Assembly: GCA_023374045.1 (NCBI GenBank)
Contig: CM041782.1
Span: 248,959,882 to 249,023,881, forward strand
Source of the DNA: Limonium bicolor
Lineage: Eukaryota; Streptophyta; Magnoliopsida; Caryophyllales; Plumbaginaceae
DNA: 64,000 nt
Reading direction: 5' to 3'
Below are positions 22,675 to 34,838 of this stretch, one piece after another. A model generated the notes under the pieces. That model did no database searches and was not told where the DNA came from. It saw nothing but the letters and a program-made list of their open reading frames with translations. How positions within the stretch are numbered: position 1 is the stretch's first letter; every line of letters begins with the position of its first letter. The position numbers were made by a program, and so were the translations under genes.

Positions 22675-22964
22675 TGTTAGTATATGATAGATATTTTCAG
22701 TTAGCCCAGTTTAACTTATTTTGAGAATTTTGTAAGTAGTCCTCTTGTAGTCTTGTTACCGTTAGCCCAGTATGAGTGTCTTGGTCTTTAAATAGGAGTG
22801 GGCTTGTCCACACTTATTAATCTCTTACGAGACAGTTGTACAGTTACAGTAATACATTCTACATTTCTTCTTCCTTCGACTGTCTCGACGCCCTATCGAT
22901 TTGGCTAGGGTTGTCTTTCTTGTTTTTCTGGCTGGATTAGAACAGAACTGTGAGGAATTTATCA
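22675..22964 (+). repeat. Copia 5' LTR
   Basis: 290 bp, TGTTAG...TTATCA. By eye it differs from the 3' LTR at three positions (about 1%). It contains a TATA-like ctttaaatagg near 22790. The PBS starts at the next base. Confidence 0.95.
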
Positions 22965-23090
22965 TGGTACCAGAGCAAAGATTCTGAGCTTTGTCTTACT
23001 TTTCGGTTCTCCGCCTTTAGTCACTCTCCTTTCTTTATTTTGTTTTCCAAATTCTTTCGCTCTCTTCCGTGCCGATAGCCATTGGCTCTC

Positions 23091-23987
23091 ATGTCGAACG
23101 ACTAAACAGGCGGCGATGGTAAGGATGCTCTCAAGATCGAGAGCGAGAAATCAGAGAATACGGGTGTTGACACCAACGACCCAATGTACCTCGAGGGTTC
23201 AGAGCAACCAGGCACAATTCTGGTGAACAAATTCGACGGTCGTGGTTTCGCATTATGGAAAATGCAGATGTCAATTGCTCTTGGGGCAAAGAATAAGATG
23301 GCGTTCATAGACGGAACCATTACAAGACCCAGTGATTTGAGCCAGACGTTTCGACAATGGAAGCGGTGTGATTCTATGGTGCGGGCCTGGCTTCTGATGG
23401 CACTGGAGAAGAAGATTGCAGATAGTGTTTTGTTTGCTCCCACTGCGGCTAAAATCTGGAGTGAGTTATACGGCAGATACGAGCAAGCTGATGGAACCAA
23501 GATTTATGATCTGGAGCAGCGTCTTGCGCTGGCTAACCAAGGAAGAGACAACATAGTCGACTACTTCACATGGGTCAAACATCTATGGGATGAAATAGAC
23601 GCGTACAACGTCATTCCCACCTGCACCTGTCAAGCCTGTACGTGTGACGCTTCCGGAAAATTCAACACCTTTGTAAAGGAAAAGAGGTTGATTCAGTTCC
23701 TCATGGGATTGAATGAAAAGTACAGCGTGGTGCGAGGGAATATCTTGATGAAGTCGCCACTCCCCACCGTCGACCAAGTGTTTTCACATCTGATACAAGA
23801 AGAAAGACAGAAAGGGCTGAAAAACGCAAGTTCAGCAGATGCAGGCTCTCTCTCATTTGCGTCAGAACAAAACAAGAAAGGGAGTTTTAGAAACCCTAAT
23901 TCCAGTACAAGGAAGACCACCCTTCAGTGTAGCCACTGCAACAAACTAGGGCACACCGAGGACCGGTGCTACCAAAAGATTGGCTAG
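23091..23987 (+). pseudogene. gag: Copia gag
   Basis: The likely start ATG at 23091 is followed by TAA at codon 5 (23103), after which the same frame is open to TAG at 23985. The protein has the Copia gag core (KFDGRGFALWKMQM; KIWSELYGRYEQ; LIQFLMGLNEKY) and one CCHC zinc knuckle (CSHCNKLGHTEDRC, near 23928-23970). It packages element RNA. An internal ATG at 23184 would give a 267-residue product without the N-terminal 30 residues. Confidence 0.9.
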
Positions 23988-26510
23988 CCGCAAGGTTGGC
24001 GAAACCCAAAATCAAGAAGAAGCACCGCTAATGCATCCGAGGTTATGGAACCCAAGGCAGATGAAGAACCAAGAAGCGAAACCAGAGATCCTTTCGGGGG
24101 GATACTTTCTCCTGATCAGATAACAAAGCTATACGACTATATCCGCGTTGCGCGACCGGAGGCCAAGAGGAATCAAAGTTCAGAAGCGGCCTGCTCATCC
24201 TGTTTTGTCGGTAGTTTTTCTGAACCTTATTCACATATTTGCTCAAACTCTGGAAACAATTTGCCCACAGATAAATGTTTGGAAACCGGTGCATCTTCTC
24301 CTTTTGATTATGTTGGAATGAGTAACATTAATGCATCTTGTCTGAACTACAAGACTAATTGTGCTAATTATGCTGATGTGAATAGTATTAAGGCACCTTA
24401 TTTAAATTGCAAAACTGGTAGAACTGCTCCATCCGTTGTTAAGAAAGGTTCTGGGTTGTGTGAAACTAATTCGTCTTCATGTGATTCTGATCTTTACTAT
24501 TGTCTGAAACATATTGATCACTTAAGCATGAATGCCACTGAGAAACACAATTTTTGTGACACTGATTGGATCCTAGATTCGGGAGCATCAGACCACATGT
24601 GTGGGAATTTAAACCTTTTTACTAATTATATTACATTGGATGAGCCCCACACTGTTGGGATGCCCGATGGGCACCCACAACTTGTAAAAATTATAGGAGA
24701 AATCAGGATTAATCCTTCTATCTTGTTAAAGAATGTTTTGTTTGTGCCAGCATTCAGGTTTAATCTAATCTCAATTAACAGACTTTGTGTTGATATGAAA
24801 GCAAGTTTTATTTTTGACTCTCGAATGTGCTCTTATCAGGACTATAAAGGTAGCAATGCTGTACAAATTGGGAAACTCAGCAGAGGTCTTTACATTTTGA
24901 ATTGTAGTTTTGATACAAGGAACTCTAGGATTTGTGATCCATTAGCATGTACCAATGAGGTTATTAGTGTGGGGTTTGACTGCAATGACAGGACTAGCCT
25001 TTGGCACCATAGGATGGGTCACATGCCAAAGGATAAACTTGTAAAACTTCATCTGATAGATCAATTGGAGAAAAATAAGCAATTTCTTTGTGAATCTTGT
25101 GCTAGATCCAAAAGCCATAGGCTACCATTTGGATCCGATTCTGTAAAAACTTATGATCTTTTTGAACTAATTCATGCTGATTTGTAGGGACCTTATAAAA
25201 TTAAAACCTATGACGGACATTCCTACTTCCTCACTTTGGTTGATGATAGGAGTAGAGCAACATGGACACATTTATGTTCTAGCAAATCTGAATCTTTTGA
25301 AATTATTATTCTCTTCTTTAAGATGATTGAGAATCAATTTAACAAAAGGGTCAAAATCCTAAGAACTGATAACGCATATGAACTTGGTAGCTCTAGGTAT
25401 GCTTCTGATTTCTTGAAAAACAATGGAATTCTCCATCAAACTACTTGTGTCCACACTCCGCAACAAAATGGAGTTGTGGAACGAAAGCATAGACATATCT
25501 TGGAAACTGGTAGGTCTCTGATGTTTCACTCAAAATTGCCCTTAAAATTCTGGGGTGACAGCATTCTCACTGCTACCTATCTCATTAATAGGATGCCTCT
25601 CAGTAGCATAAATGGTAAGAGTCCATATGAAATTGTGTATGGCACCAAACCTGATTACAACATTTTAAGGTGTTTTGGTTGCCTTTGTTATGGCAACATC
25701 AATAGACAGCAACATGACAAGTTTGCTTCTAAATGTTTTAAGGGTATTTTTCTAGGCTACCCCCAGGGAAATAAGGGGTACAAATTGTTGAACTTGGATA
25801 GTAATAAGGTGGAATTTAATAGAGACGTAATCTTTCATGAGAACATTTACCCATTTAGAGACGTTTCACATAAGGCTCAAGAAAGCAACTCTGAATCTGA
25901 ATCCTATTCTAACCTGTTTTCTTATGAGCATTTTGAGTTTGAAGATACTGCAGAAATCCCATCAGGACCCCGAGTGCAGTATGTCCCTGAGTTAGGCAAC
26001 CAGGAAAGAATCGAGGAGCAAAGGAACTCAGAGACAACCATGCCACTGGAAGGAAATGAAGGCCCTGAAGAAACTGTCCCTGATTCTGAACTGCCTGTCC
26101 ATGTCCCTGAATCCCAAAACATAGAACAAGAGAGAACAGTCAGACGCTCTTCAAGAGAAAGGAGCACACCAAAGTACCTTGAAGACTATGTGGTTGGACA
26201 CTCTACTACTCATCAATCAGATAAGTCAGCCTCTGATTATTTTTCTTTAATTTTGAACGATACAATGTCCAGATTGCCCTCTGTACATGCTGAAACTAGT
26301 GATGTGTGTGCTACTGTTTCTGATTTCATACAGCTTACTGATGATGACACCATAGTTTCTTCTAAACTGCCTAGGAATATTTTTTATGCTCTTTCTGCTG
26401 AAACCCTTGATCTGAATTGCTCTAATTCTGGGTCATATAAAGTGTCTGAACCTGTTTTATATACTGATGCTGTTAAAGACCAAAACTGGAGAAATGCCAT
26501 GCTTGAATAA
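23988..26510 (+). pseudogene. Copia protease and integrase, three in-frame stops
   Basis: Same frame as gag after the TAG at 23985. Readable parts: protease active-site WILDSGASDHM (near 24570-24600), the GAG-pre-integrase zinc region LWHHRMGHMP...CESCARSK (near 25000-25115), and the integrase core with ILRTDNAYE and NGVVERKHR. TAG at 25185 stands where a Trp codon is expected (HADL*GPY), and TAA at 26508 interrupts before RT. A variable acidic region (about 25870-26200) lies between integrase and RT. These enzymes process the polyprotein and insert the cDNA. Confidence 0.9.
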
Positions 26511-27978
26511 TTTAGAGCTTTAGAGAATAACAAAACATGGGATATAGTTGATTTACCGCTAGGAAAGAAGGCCATTAAGTGTAAATGGGTTTATAAGGTT
26601 AAGCTGCATGCAGATGGGTCATTGGAAAGGTATAAGGCTAGACTAGTGGCTAAAGGTTACACGCAAAAATATGGGATAGATTATTTGGAGACTTTTTCTC
26701 CAGTGGTGAAGTTCACTACTATCAAGGCTTTAGTTTCCATAGCTATCAAGAGGGGATGGGACATAGGGCAATTAGACATAAACAAAGCTTTTCTTCATGG
26801 GGAGTTGTATGAAGATGTGTTTATGGAAATACCCGAGGGGCATGAGTTAGAAGGGTCTGGTAAGGTTTGTAAGTTAAAGAAATCCCTTTATGGGCTGAAG
26901 CAGGCTTCCAGGCAGTGGCATGAGAAACTGAGTAGTTTTTTGAGAAATTTAGGTTTTAAACAATCCGCTAATGATTATTCTTTATTCATAAAGGACTCTG
27001 ATAATGGAATTTGTTTTCTGGTTGTGTATGTAGATGACATACTTGTGACAGGAAGTGATACTAATTTAATTAGAATGATTAAGATGGATCTAGACCGGAA
27101 GTTCAAAATCAAGGATCTGGGAAGACTAGGTCATTTTCTGGGTATGCAGTTTTTGCATAATGCAGAAGGTATTTTCATGTTACAGAAGGCTTATTGTGAT
27201 AATCTGGTAGCAGAATTTAAATGTTCTCATCTTAAAGCTGTTGTTAATCCATTGGATAATAACGTTAAGCTAAGGAAAAAATGTAGGTAAGGTTTTAGAC
27301 GATCCTAGTGTTTACAGGCGTCTAGTAGGCAAACTTAGTTTCCTTTCACACAGTAGACCAGATTTATGCTTTGCTATACAGGTTTTAAGTCAGTTTCTGG
27401 ATTCTCCTTCTGATTTACATTTTCAGGCAGCTTTGCATACATTAAGATATGTAAAAGGTACATCTGGTTATGGTCTTCTGTTTAATAATAAGAAAGATTT
27501 TCGTCTAGTTGCCTATTGTGATGCTGATTGGGCTAGTTGCCCGAACACCAGGCGTTCTGTGAGTGGTTATTTTATTTGTTTTGGTGGTAGTCCTCTGTCA
27601 TGGAAATCTAAGAAACAAACTTCAGTGGCTTTGTCTTCTGTAGAGTCAGAATATAGAGCCATGAGGCAAGTGACTGCTGAGCTCAGCTGGTTGACCAGAT
27701 TGTTAAGTGAGCTTGGAGTTGAGAGTGTAGAGCCGGTTCCCGTCAAGTCTGATAGTCAATCAGCCATACACATCGCCAGGAATCCAGTTCTGCACGAGCG
27801 TACGAAGCACATTGAGTTGGTCGTCCACTTTGTACAAGAAAAGCTGCAGGATGGGCTGATCTCGGTTGAGTTCGTTTCTTCGAAGGATCAGCTTGCTGAT
27901 CTACTGACAAAGGCCTTACCAGGCAGGCAGTATCCTATACTGATCAGGAAGATGGGTATGGGAACTGTGGGAAGCTGA
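26511..27978 (+). pseudogene. Copia reverse transcriptase and RNase H, frameshifted
   Basis: RT from about 26535 (KWVYKVKLHADGS, ARLVAKGYTQ, GQLDINKAFLHGEL, YGLKQASRQWH, and the catalytic VVYVDDILVTGSD near 27018-27060), open until TAA at 27288. A +1 frame change then leads to 27433-27978, the Copia RNase H (RLVAYCDADWASCPNTRRSVSGY, SVESEYRAM, SDSQSAIHIARNP, KDQLADLLTKALP). Domain order and motifs are typical; the element cannot make its own RT-RNase H fusion. Confidence 0.92.
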
Positions 27979-28035
27979 TTGTTTGGGTCATTGTTGACTT
28001 CAAATTATGCAACCCTTGCATAATTTGAGGGGGGC

Positions 28036-28325
28036 TGTTAGTATATGATAGATATTTTCAGTTAGCCTAGTTTAACTTATTTTGAGAATTTTGTAAGTAG
28101 TCCTCTTGTAGTCTTGTTACCGTTAGCCCAGTATGAGTGTCTTGGTCTTTAAATAGGAGTGGGCCTGTCCACACTTATTAATCTCTTACGAGACAGTTGT
28201 ACAGTTACAGTAATACATTCTACATTTCTTCTTCCTTCGACTGTCTCGACGCCCTATCGATTTGGCTAGGGTTGTCTTTCTTGTTTTTCAGGCTGGATTA
28301 GAACAGAACTGTGAGGAATTTATCA
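28036..28325 (+). repeat. Copia 3' LTR
   Basis: 290 bp, same ends as the 5' LTR. It is preceded by the polypurine tract gaggggggc at 28027-28035 and followed by gttgt. Confidence 0.95.
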
Positions 28326-28716
28326 GTTGTACACGACTGTAGCTTTTTGTTAGCCGGTGTACCATGGGGTACACCCTTTTTGGATAATGAAAGAACTAGG
28401 AGATGGTATAGATGAGTAGTTGGTAGAAACTCATTACTTTTAGGAAGATTGAAAAGCAATGTAATTAACTATACTTGATACTCGGTAATCCAGCAATGTA
28501 AGTATGTGATCTTTTGTATTGGTATTTAATGTAGTAGCTCGGTATATCTAGACATTAGACTGTGACTGTAAGTAGTGTAAGCCTAGCTAGCCGTATGGGC
28601 GGTTAGCGGCGTTGTATCACCCGCCGTAGTAGTAGTAGTAGTATTTCCGCTGTGACGAAGTAGGATAATTAGGGCGATTAGGCGGTAAGTAAAGGGTTAG
28701 CGGTAGGGGTGTTACA

Positions 28717-29126
28717 GTGTTTCCCCTGTTAATGATTGCAAAAAGGGAGAAGCAGTGTATCCCTGTCTTACTAAGAACAGATCGTTTTCGGTTTTTGGAT
28801 GGTTTGTTTTCTTTTGTTGCGCTTAGAGTAGGTGGTACTGTGAATTATTGTTGGTTTAGTTTGTGTTGAACTATGACAGATCCGCTATTGATCTCTCATG
28901 TTTAGTTTATCTTTTTCTTCACATAGTTTGAAAGGGTCTATTGTGTTCCGGAACTGAGGGGGAACCTTCGATAGGCAAACTCAAATCGTTTTATGTGCAT
29001 GAACTATGGGGGAACTTGGACAGAGATCGTTCCCCAAAATTTATCTATCTTTACGTTTGTTTTTGCAGAATTGACTCTGTCAGGATACACTCAAGGTTTT
29101 GCCATCAACAGCAACAAGAGGGAAAA
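28717..29126 (+). other. Non-coding 3' part of an old Copia-like element (tentative)
   Basis: This continues the locus split by Gypsy A (left half ends at 8260). It contains gcaaaaagggagaagcag and, at its end, atcaacagcaacaagagggaaaa, which resembles the purine tract before a Copia 3' LTR. No convincing reading frame is seen. Confidence 0.3.
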
Positions 29127-29870
29127 TGTTGGAACCCTATGTGTTGCTGGAGATGGAGTCTGTCCATATGTGTAGAGTCCTTCAAGAACGATAGTCAACC
29201 TTGCTGCAACAAACATAATGTGTACTGATCGACTCTGTCTCAAGGAAGGAGTTTGTCCTCAAAGAAGTGGCTAATGGCTCTAATAGTGGTAACTTACTAC
29301 GAAATTCAAGGATCGAAAACGTGTTTGGCTACTCAAAACGTTCTATTATTAACGATCAGCTCATTGAGTCGCAATAATCGAAGTCATAACCTTAATACCC
29401 CAGAAGTGAGTCAGGTCCAAAATTTATGGAAGAAAACGGCCAGGACCCTAAAATTATGGAAACAAACTCCGTTAACGGCTCTAGAGGTATAGCTATATAA
29501 AGAGCTAGAATTATCAGTTGTTCTTTATGCTTTCTTGTCCAAGTTAACTATCATCTTGTGAGAACTTTGAGAGCTTTGTATTCGAGATTGAGAGAAGCTT
29601 CTGTCACGGTTGTTAACTTTGTTTCTTAAAACATTTCATTTTAGATTTGTATTAGGCAGTTCCTAGGTTACTTTCACCATCTCTTGAGTTCATCAAAGAA
29701 TTGTTAGGATTCGTAAGAGTACTTACTAAGTAGGTCTTGTCTACTTAGTAAGTTGTCTATACTATTTTTGTTAATCTGTAAAAGGAGTGTATTGTGTGCT
29801 TGAATTTATCGATTGACTATTTCCATTACATTTTGATTTAGGTAGTTTGTCTAAGTCTCACAACCTAGAT
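29127..29870 (+). mobile_element. Possible old Copia-type LTR
   Basis: Starts TGTTGGAACCC just after a purine-rich tract and appears to end near gtctcaca (about 29860-29868). It has a TATA box (tatataa, 29494-29500) followed by a leader-like stretch ('gagaactttgagagctttgtattcgag') and a perfect 13-bp hairpin at 29721. This resembles LTRs of large Copia elements of the SIRE/Maximus kind. No second LTR is in view, so this rests on layout only. Confidence 0.4.
29721..29753. repeat. Perfect 13-bp inverted repeat
   Basis: ACTTACTAAGTAG and CTACTTAGTAAGT around a 7-base loop (gtcttgt). It lies in the presumed R/U5 part of the old Copia-like LTR. Confidence 0.9.
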
Positions 29871-30225
29871 AGAGTACGTCAACCCTATCAATCCTATATA
29901 ACACAATTTTAACCTATGAATTCATAGAAGAAGAAAAAAACTCACAATAGATAGCAACATGATTTTTTAATCAACACGCACAAAACAAATACTTATACAA
30001 CATTTAAAGCACACAAATAAGCATCACTCATTCACATAGCTTGACAAACCTTCCGGTGATATAATAAAGTAACCCGGACAATACGTCGATCAGCCGCACA
30101 TCGGATGCACCACTTCTCAACTAGAGAGATGAGAATGGACTACTGTACCACTCTTGTTGGACAAACTTTTCGGCCGTTTGCAATTCCTGTGGTTCAAAGC
30201 CCTATCCCTTTGTTCCTTTACCTTA

Positions 30226-30414
30226 GGGGTCGTTCTGTGCAGACATCAAAAAGCTACTCATACTAGCTTTTTGTTTAATCTCATCATGGTTAACAAATAA
30301 GGTAGTGCCAACTATGCTTGTGTGGGTCCAATTAATTTAAATGATCCAACAGACAAGTGACAAGTGTCACATTAATGTAAAAAAAAAAGTACAATGCGGT
30401 GAAAGAACGACCCC
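30226..30414. mobile_element. Tourist/PIF-type MITE
   Basis: 189 bp with perfect 11-bp inverted ends GGGGTCGTTCT / AGAACGACCCC and the 3-bp duplication TTA (30223-30225, 30415-30417). It lies about 410 bp downstream of the methyltransferase stop codon. Between 29871 and 30225 I see no gene. Confidence 0.85.
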
Positions 30415-30822
30415 TTAACCGAACTTGAGACCATTGTTTTGCCAGAAAGAAACATTCTTTCCTGTTAGAAATCTCCTCAGTGTTCTTCTTGCCTCCTTTT
30501 TCTTAATCATTTTAACAGAAGAAACATTTCACTATATGAAATATCCGTTTGTTTTATTTCTTTCACTTTGCCACCTTCTTCCATAATACTTGGTATTGAT
30601 TGAACTGTTTCCTTGATGCTAAAATTATAGTGTACACACTCCTAGCCCGAGTTCCCCTGCAGTCTACAACATTTTAGTCCTTTTCTAATCGCGACTAACA
30701 CTCTCGCCAAAATCTTTGCAACCTGACGAAACGAACAAATACCACCACCCTGCTCGAGCTCCATTGCAGCAGCAGCAACACACGCAGTTCGGATACCAAT
30801 AAGAAAACCGGATTTTAATTTC

Positions 30823-33800
30823 TCAAAGCGGTTCCGGAAAACGTAATTCCGCAGGGCCAGGACCCAGAATCCCTTTCTGGTCATTAATCTTTGGGATTGA
30901 ATGATGTGACACCTGTATGGTTGGAGGTGGTGGCGGTGGTGGTGCCTGAGGGGGTGGATCCACAGGCGCAATTATTTCTTCCTCTCTCCAATGTGCCGGC
31001 CCTGGTGGCTGCCATTCTCTCTATGGAAATAAATAGAAAGGAAAACAAGGACGGAAGACGTCTTTATCATTTAAGGAGACACTATGGTTGATCAAGGAAG
31101 TAACTAGAAACGGAAGCGCTGTGACATCAAATACACCCAACGCTACCAATTCTGGTGTTCTTATACTTGCCTCTTCTAACAATTGATTTTGGTCTGGGAT
31201 AACTGGGGTTGTAATTGGGGGGGCTCTGTCCGGATCAGGTTTTTGAAAGACAAAGAGGGTATACAGACCTGTAAACAGTCCAGAGTAAGAGCAATATTGA
31301 ACCCTGAAAGTGTCATGTTCATGTGTGCACCTCATCATGAAACAGGAAAGCAACAACATGCTAACTTAATACCTAACACATCATATGACCGCGGGAGAAG
31401 TCTCGCACGAGGGTCTACAAGATTTGGGCCGAATTTCATGATCAAGTTAGCAAACTGTGCCCTGCTTGACACAAGGGTAGGTAAAGATATCTTATTAATA
31501 GCAATAGGGAAATATCATTCAAGTGAAAGCTATTGTCCAGCCTTTTTCTATTCAAAGATCTTGTGCATGAATAAATTACTTTCTTGAATCACTGAATTAC
31601 TTATGAATCAGTTTTATCTTAGTCAGTAATCACCATGCAAAAGTGCCCCAAAAAAGTTGTGCACTTATAATAGGACAAAAAAAGATAAGTATCCATTCTA
31701 GTTCATGGTACATCACCTGTTATCGTCATAAAACTCTGTCAAACTCTGTATCTCCAAGTATTCGAGGCCAGCTTCTCTAGCCAATCTGCATCAAGTAAAC
31801 CCAACATTTCAGTTGAAGCGCACATCAAATTTCAACAAAATAGGTGCCCGTGCCATGTTTCACTATCCTGGCATCCCTTCTCTTCTTAGCCGTGGTCATA
31901 CTTTAATAGAACTAAAACCTGATGAAGGTTGGGAAATGAACCAAGCACTGGGTTTCAGCAGAGACGTCACTAGCAAACTTCAGCTGGTACTTCTTTCCAA
32001 ATAGAGGAAACCTGAAGGACAAAATTGCAGATAGGTGAAGAACTATACTCAGCAACGTGCATTGAATAAAAAACAGTAACCAGAAAGCAATAGAAAGGCG
32101 ACAATCTTCACATACTTCTCTTCTTCAACTTCAAATGTTATCATATAGCTCTCGGATCGAATGCAGTTAGGAAGAAGTCCATGCTTCGCACCTGTGTTTT
32201 TATTGTGGTACGCCTCTACATTCTTCTGATACTTTGCCCTACAGTCATATATATGGGAAGTGTGAATGTAAGTGGCCAAGGTTAGTAGAAACCCAAAAAT
32301 GAGGATCTCGGGTGCAACGTTGGCATGGTGTTTATCCATTTGGCCTCGCATGGTGAACACAGCTTACTGATATAGCAGGCTGTTCTATAGTGCGGAAAAC
32401 ATGGCTAATAACAAAAGTACCCATCAATAGATTCAAATCTGGTCTATTACACAACTAGTTGTACTTGTTGTCGTCCGGCCTACTATTTATCAAGCATGGC
32501 GTGGACTGTGGAGTAGCATTAAAACAGACCCACAGATGACACGTAGAACAATTAAAAGAGCTTACAAAACAAGAAGAGAGAAAAAAAGAGGATAAGCCAA
32601 AGTTATGCAAACATAAATTGAGATGCAATGGATTTCAACAAGCACAGGATCTCATACCATATTGTAGAAGAGTCCGGAGTAATGCCAAAAAAGTAGCCTC
32701 CGGGTTTCAACAAAGTTGAGACATTTCGGAGAAGCATTCTGGCTCTCTCCTCAGAATTGAAACACACCTGTAAGTATTCATTTAAAACAGATTCCGTGCT
32801 AGTATAATAAAGAAAGCAGTAAAGCATATATTGATTCGGTCAACAAATGTAGCCACCTGCAGATGCTGCATGCAACAAACCACATCAACGGTCTCTGTTT
32901 GGCACTTTTCCTGCACCAGAGGCTCCAAGCGTTCCTGTTCATGATGCAGCAGAAGCACAGAAAAAGGAAAGGAAACATCACAGCAGTAAGTCAAACACTG
33001 AAACTGTTATGAGTACCATAAAACTTCAACCTTAAGCATGCCGTAAATCAGACAAATCACTATAAAGGATGCTGGTAAATTTATACTCCCTCCTATTTTA
33101 AACGTAAGTCGTTTTGAAGATGAATCTGGACCGAAAAATAATCCAGATTCATCCAGATTCATCTTAGGAGGTAGTACTAGATTCTAGAAAGTCACACATT
33201 AGAAAGAATAATTCATTCTTAGGACCAGAACAGCAACAATTCATTGGATTTATGATGAAAATTGTAGGAGACGCGTGACGGAACAAAGAGGTTTGGGGCA
33301 CCAAATCAAAGGCTGATTTCAAGGTCCAACGCTTACACTTGGGTTGGGAACTCCCATAGCACCTTGTTTGTGAGGAATTATTACAGGTGATTGTTGAATG
33401 TTGAGTGTGATTATTAGGATTTGTTGTGGATGACTGTTGACGGTCCTTGTGTGGCAAACGGTCACTGCGATTGTTACTTGTGATTGTTATCTAGTTAGTG
33501 TGACAGTTGATTCTAATTAATTGTTGAGAGCTGCTGTGACCAGTTGTTTGGTAGTGATTGTTATCTAGTCAAACATGTTCCTAACTTTTGATAAAATAAG
33601 TCACTTGCAAAAATCTCCCCAAAAATCAGAAGCAAACAGCCTCAATTGGAGAAAACCGTGGCCAAGGTTTTGCTTGCTTTCTTTGTTGAATTACCATTTC
33701 CAACGCATCTTTAAACACAAATACCTTACGATATCAGCCTGCATTGTGGTGGAAGGAGAAACATCAACCACATCCAAGCTCTCACTGCTCTCATCCGCTT

Positions 33801-34511
33801 GCCACAGAATTCCTTTTTAGAATCAAAATTTAAGAGCTCCCTACTTGTTCGATAGCTCGAATTGTCATTGGACTGGTTTGGTTGGGTGAAGAATATGCTA
33901 TCAACCCAGATTTTTAATTGAATCAATCAGCAGGACAGAGGGGGTCAGAGAAACTGAGAGGGCATACTAACCACGGAAGGATCGAGCTGATAGAAGTCGT
34001 AACTGTAACCTTTCCTCTGGCTCTCCCACGCTTCTCGAACTTCACTGATCCCAGAAGCTTCCGCATCTTCATTGAACGGGGAAACAAAATAAGCAATCAA
34101 ACTGACGATTATGAGACAATTTCACTCACGCCGGCGTAGGAGGAGGGGGGGGGGGGGGGGGGGGGGGAGGGGAGGAAGTGGGTGATGGTTTTGTACCGAC
34201 TCCGATGAAATGACCAATTTGAGCTTCTTCCCATTTATCTACGTCTAGCAGTTGGCCGCAGAATAGCTCACATACCTACCAATAATAGCGAAAACAAGGT
34301 AGTTTTGCCCTCAGTGATTATAGAGATAAAGACGCAGAACGGCAAAGAGAAAGAAGTAGCAAAGAGAAGAGCCTAGAATTACAGAGGCATAAGGAAAGAC
34401 GAAGATTTTGATAAGAGCAGTTTTAGCGAATTCGAAAAGGCGATGGTGAGTTGACTCGGTCCTCTGACCCGCCACAGTATACCCCGTTGTCTCCGTTCTC
34501 TGATGCTGCAT
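30823..34511 (-). CDS. mRNA cap guanine-N7 methyltransferase 2-like protein, 11 exons
   Basis: Members of this family transfer a methyl group from S-adenosylmethionine to N7 of the mRNA cap guanine in the nucleus. Exons on the minus strand, by frame-consistent GT/AG sites: 34511-34383, 34275-34197, 34066-33972, 32934-32857, 32767-32658, 32238-32116, 32011-31919, 31785-31717, 31461-31373, 31268-31147, 31020-30823. They total 1185 bases (394 residues). Key motifs: TESTHHRLFEFAKTALIKIF (cap/substrate side), VCELFCG then IGVD across the exon 2/3 junction (SAM site), VCCMQHLQ, LKPGGYFFGITPDSSTIW, IRSESYMITFE, FPLFGKKYQLKF, LVHFP, GLEYLEIQSLTEFYD, and a Pro-rich tail ending ILGPGPAELRFPEPL. No stop or frameshift was found. 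The exon 10 donor (31146) is the least certain. I recognise the family from the Arabidopsis two-member group; the start ATG at 34511 is the first in frame. Confidence 0.85.
33086..33174. mobile_element. Short Stowaway-like MITE in methyltransferase intron 3
   Basis: 89 bp, CTCCCTCCTA... with right end reading CTACCTCCTA in reverse complement, flanked by TA (33084-33085, 33175-33176). The centre repeats 'agattcatc'. Confidence 0.75.
34145..34167. repeat. G23 homopolymer in methyltransferase intron 2
   Basis: A run of 23 G on the plus strand (C on the gene strand). It lies between the exon 2 donor (34196) and exon 3 acceptor (34067), so it is not coding if the frame-consistent donor is used. 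Its length in the assembly is unreliable. Confidence 0.9.
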
Positions 34512-34838
34512 GCTTTCTCTATTTCGTCAGAAGAGGAATAAATTAACCCATACAGTGAGTTCCGTCTCAGTTAACTCGCTTAGCTCGGGGAAGAGGAGCT
34601 GGAAGACGGAAAAAGATTGGAGAAGAGAAGCTTGTATCAAGTATGAATATAAATAAATGGAAAACATTGAATTTATTTAATAAAATAAAATCGTACTATG
34701 TTTTATTGCGCTCTTGCAGCTAGTTTGGTTACCTCAAAAAAAAAAAGAGGTTATTGAAAGTCAACCAACGCCAAGACTTCCTTTTGCTGGAGGGGAAAGC
34801 AGCCGACTTGTGTGCGTGTGCGTCTCAACGGAGGGATA
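34512..34838. promoter_or_regulatory. Shared divergent promoter region (327 bp)
   Basis: The methyltransferase (minus) and DUF455 gene (plus) start codons are 327 bp apart and head to head. A TATA-like tataaataaa at about 34649-34658 is oriented for the plus gene. CT/GA-rich patches lie near both starts. Divergent regulation is inferred from spacing only. Confidence 0.55.

Larger units (their letters stand above)
22675..28325 (+). mobile_element. Copia retrotransposon nested in the 3' LTR of A
   Basis: Complete 5651-bp element: 5' LTR 22675-22964, PBS-like TGGTACCAGAGC at 22965, gag, protease, integrase, RT and RNase H in Copia order, PPT TTTGAGGGGGGC ending at 28035, and 3' LTR 28036-28325. 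It is flanked by the 5-bp duplication gttgt (22670-22674, 28326-28330). The empty site exists in the 5' LTR of A (actat gttgt acacgg). The coding region is interrupted at least five times. The short 290-bp LTRs suggest one of the small Copia lineages, which I do not assign. Confidence 0.95.
18607..28716 (+). mobile_element. Gypsy A: 3' LTR, split by later insertions
   Basis: Starts TGAAATACCCCG and ends GGGGTGTTACA. Total span is 10110 bp. Removing the Copia element with its duplicated 5 bp (5656), the MITE with its duplicated 8 bp (182) and the 500 Ns leaves 3772 bp, almost the same as the 3776-bp 5' LTR. The two LTRs are clearly alike throughout, with scattered substitutions and small indels. 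Confidence 0.92.

Noticed and set aside
28941..29228. Cys-rich 95-codon frame
   Set aside because: It crosses the presumed purine tract and LTR start of an old Copia-like element and has no signal peptide or recognisable cysteine pattern.
34129..34180. Poly-proline stretch in the cap methyltransferase from the G23 run
   Set aside because: Using the donor at 34196 joins 'IGV' and 'D' into the expected SAM-site IGVD and continues in frame, so the run is intronic.
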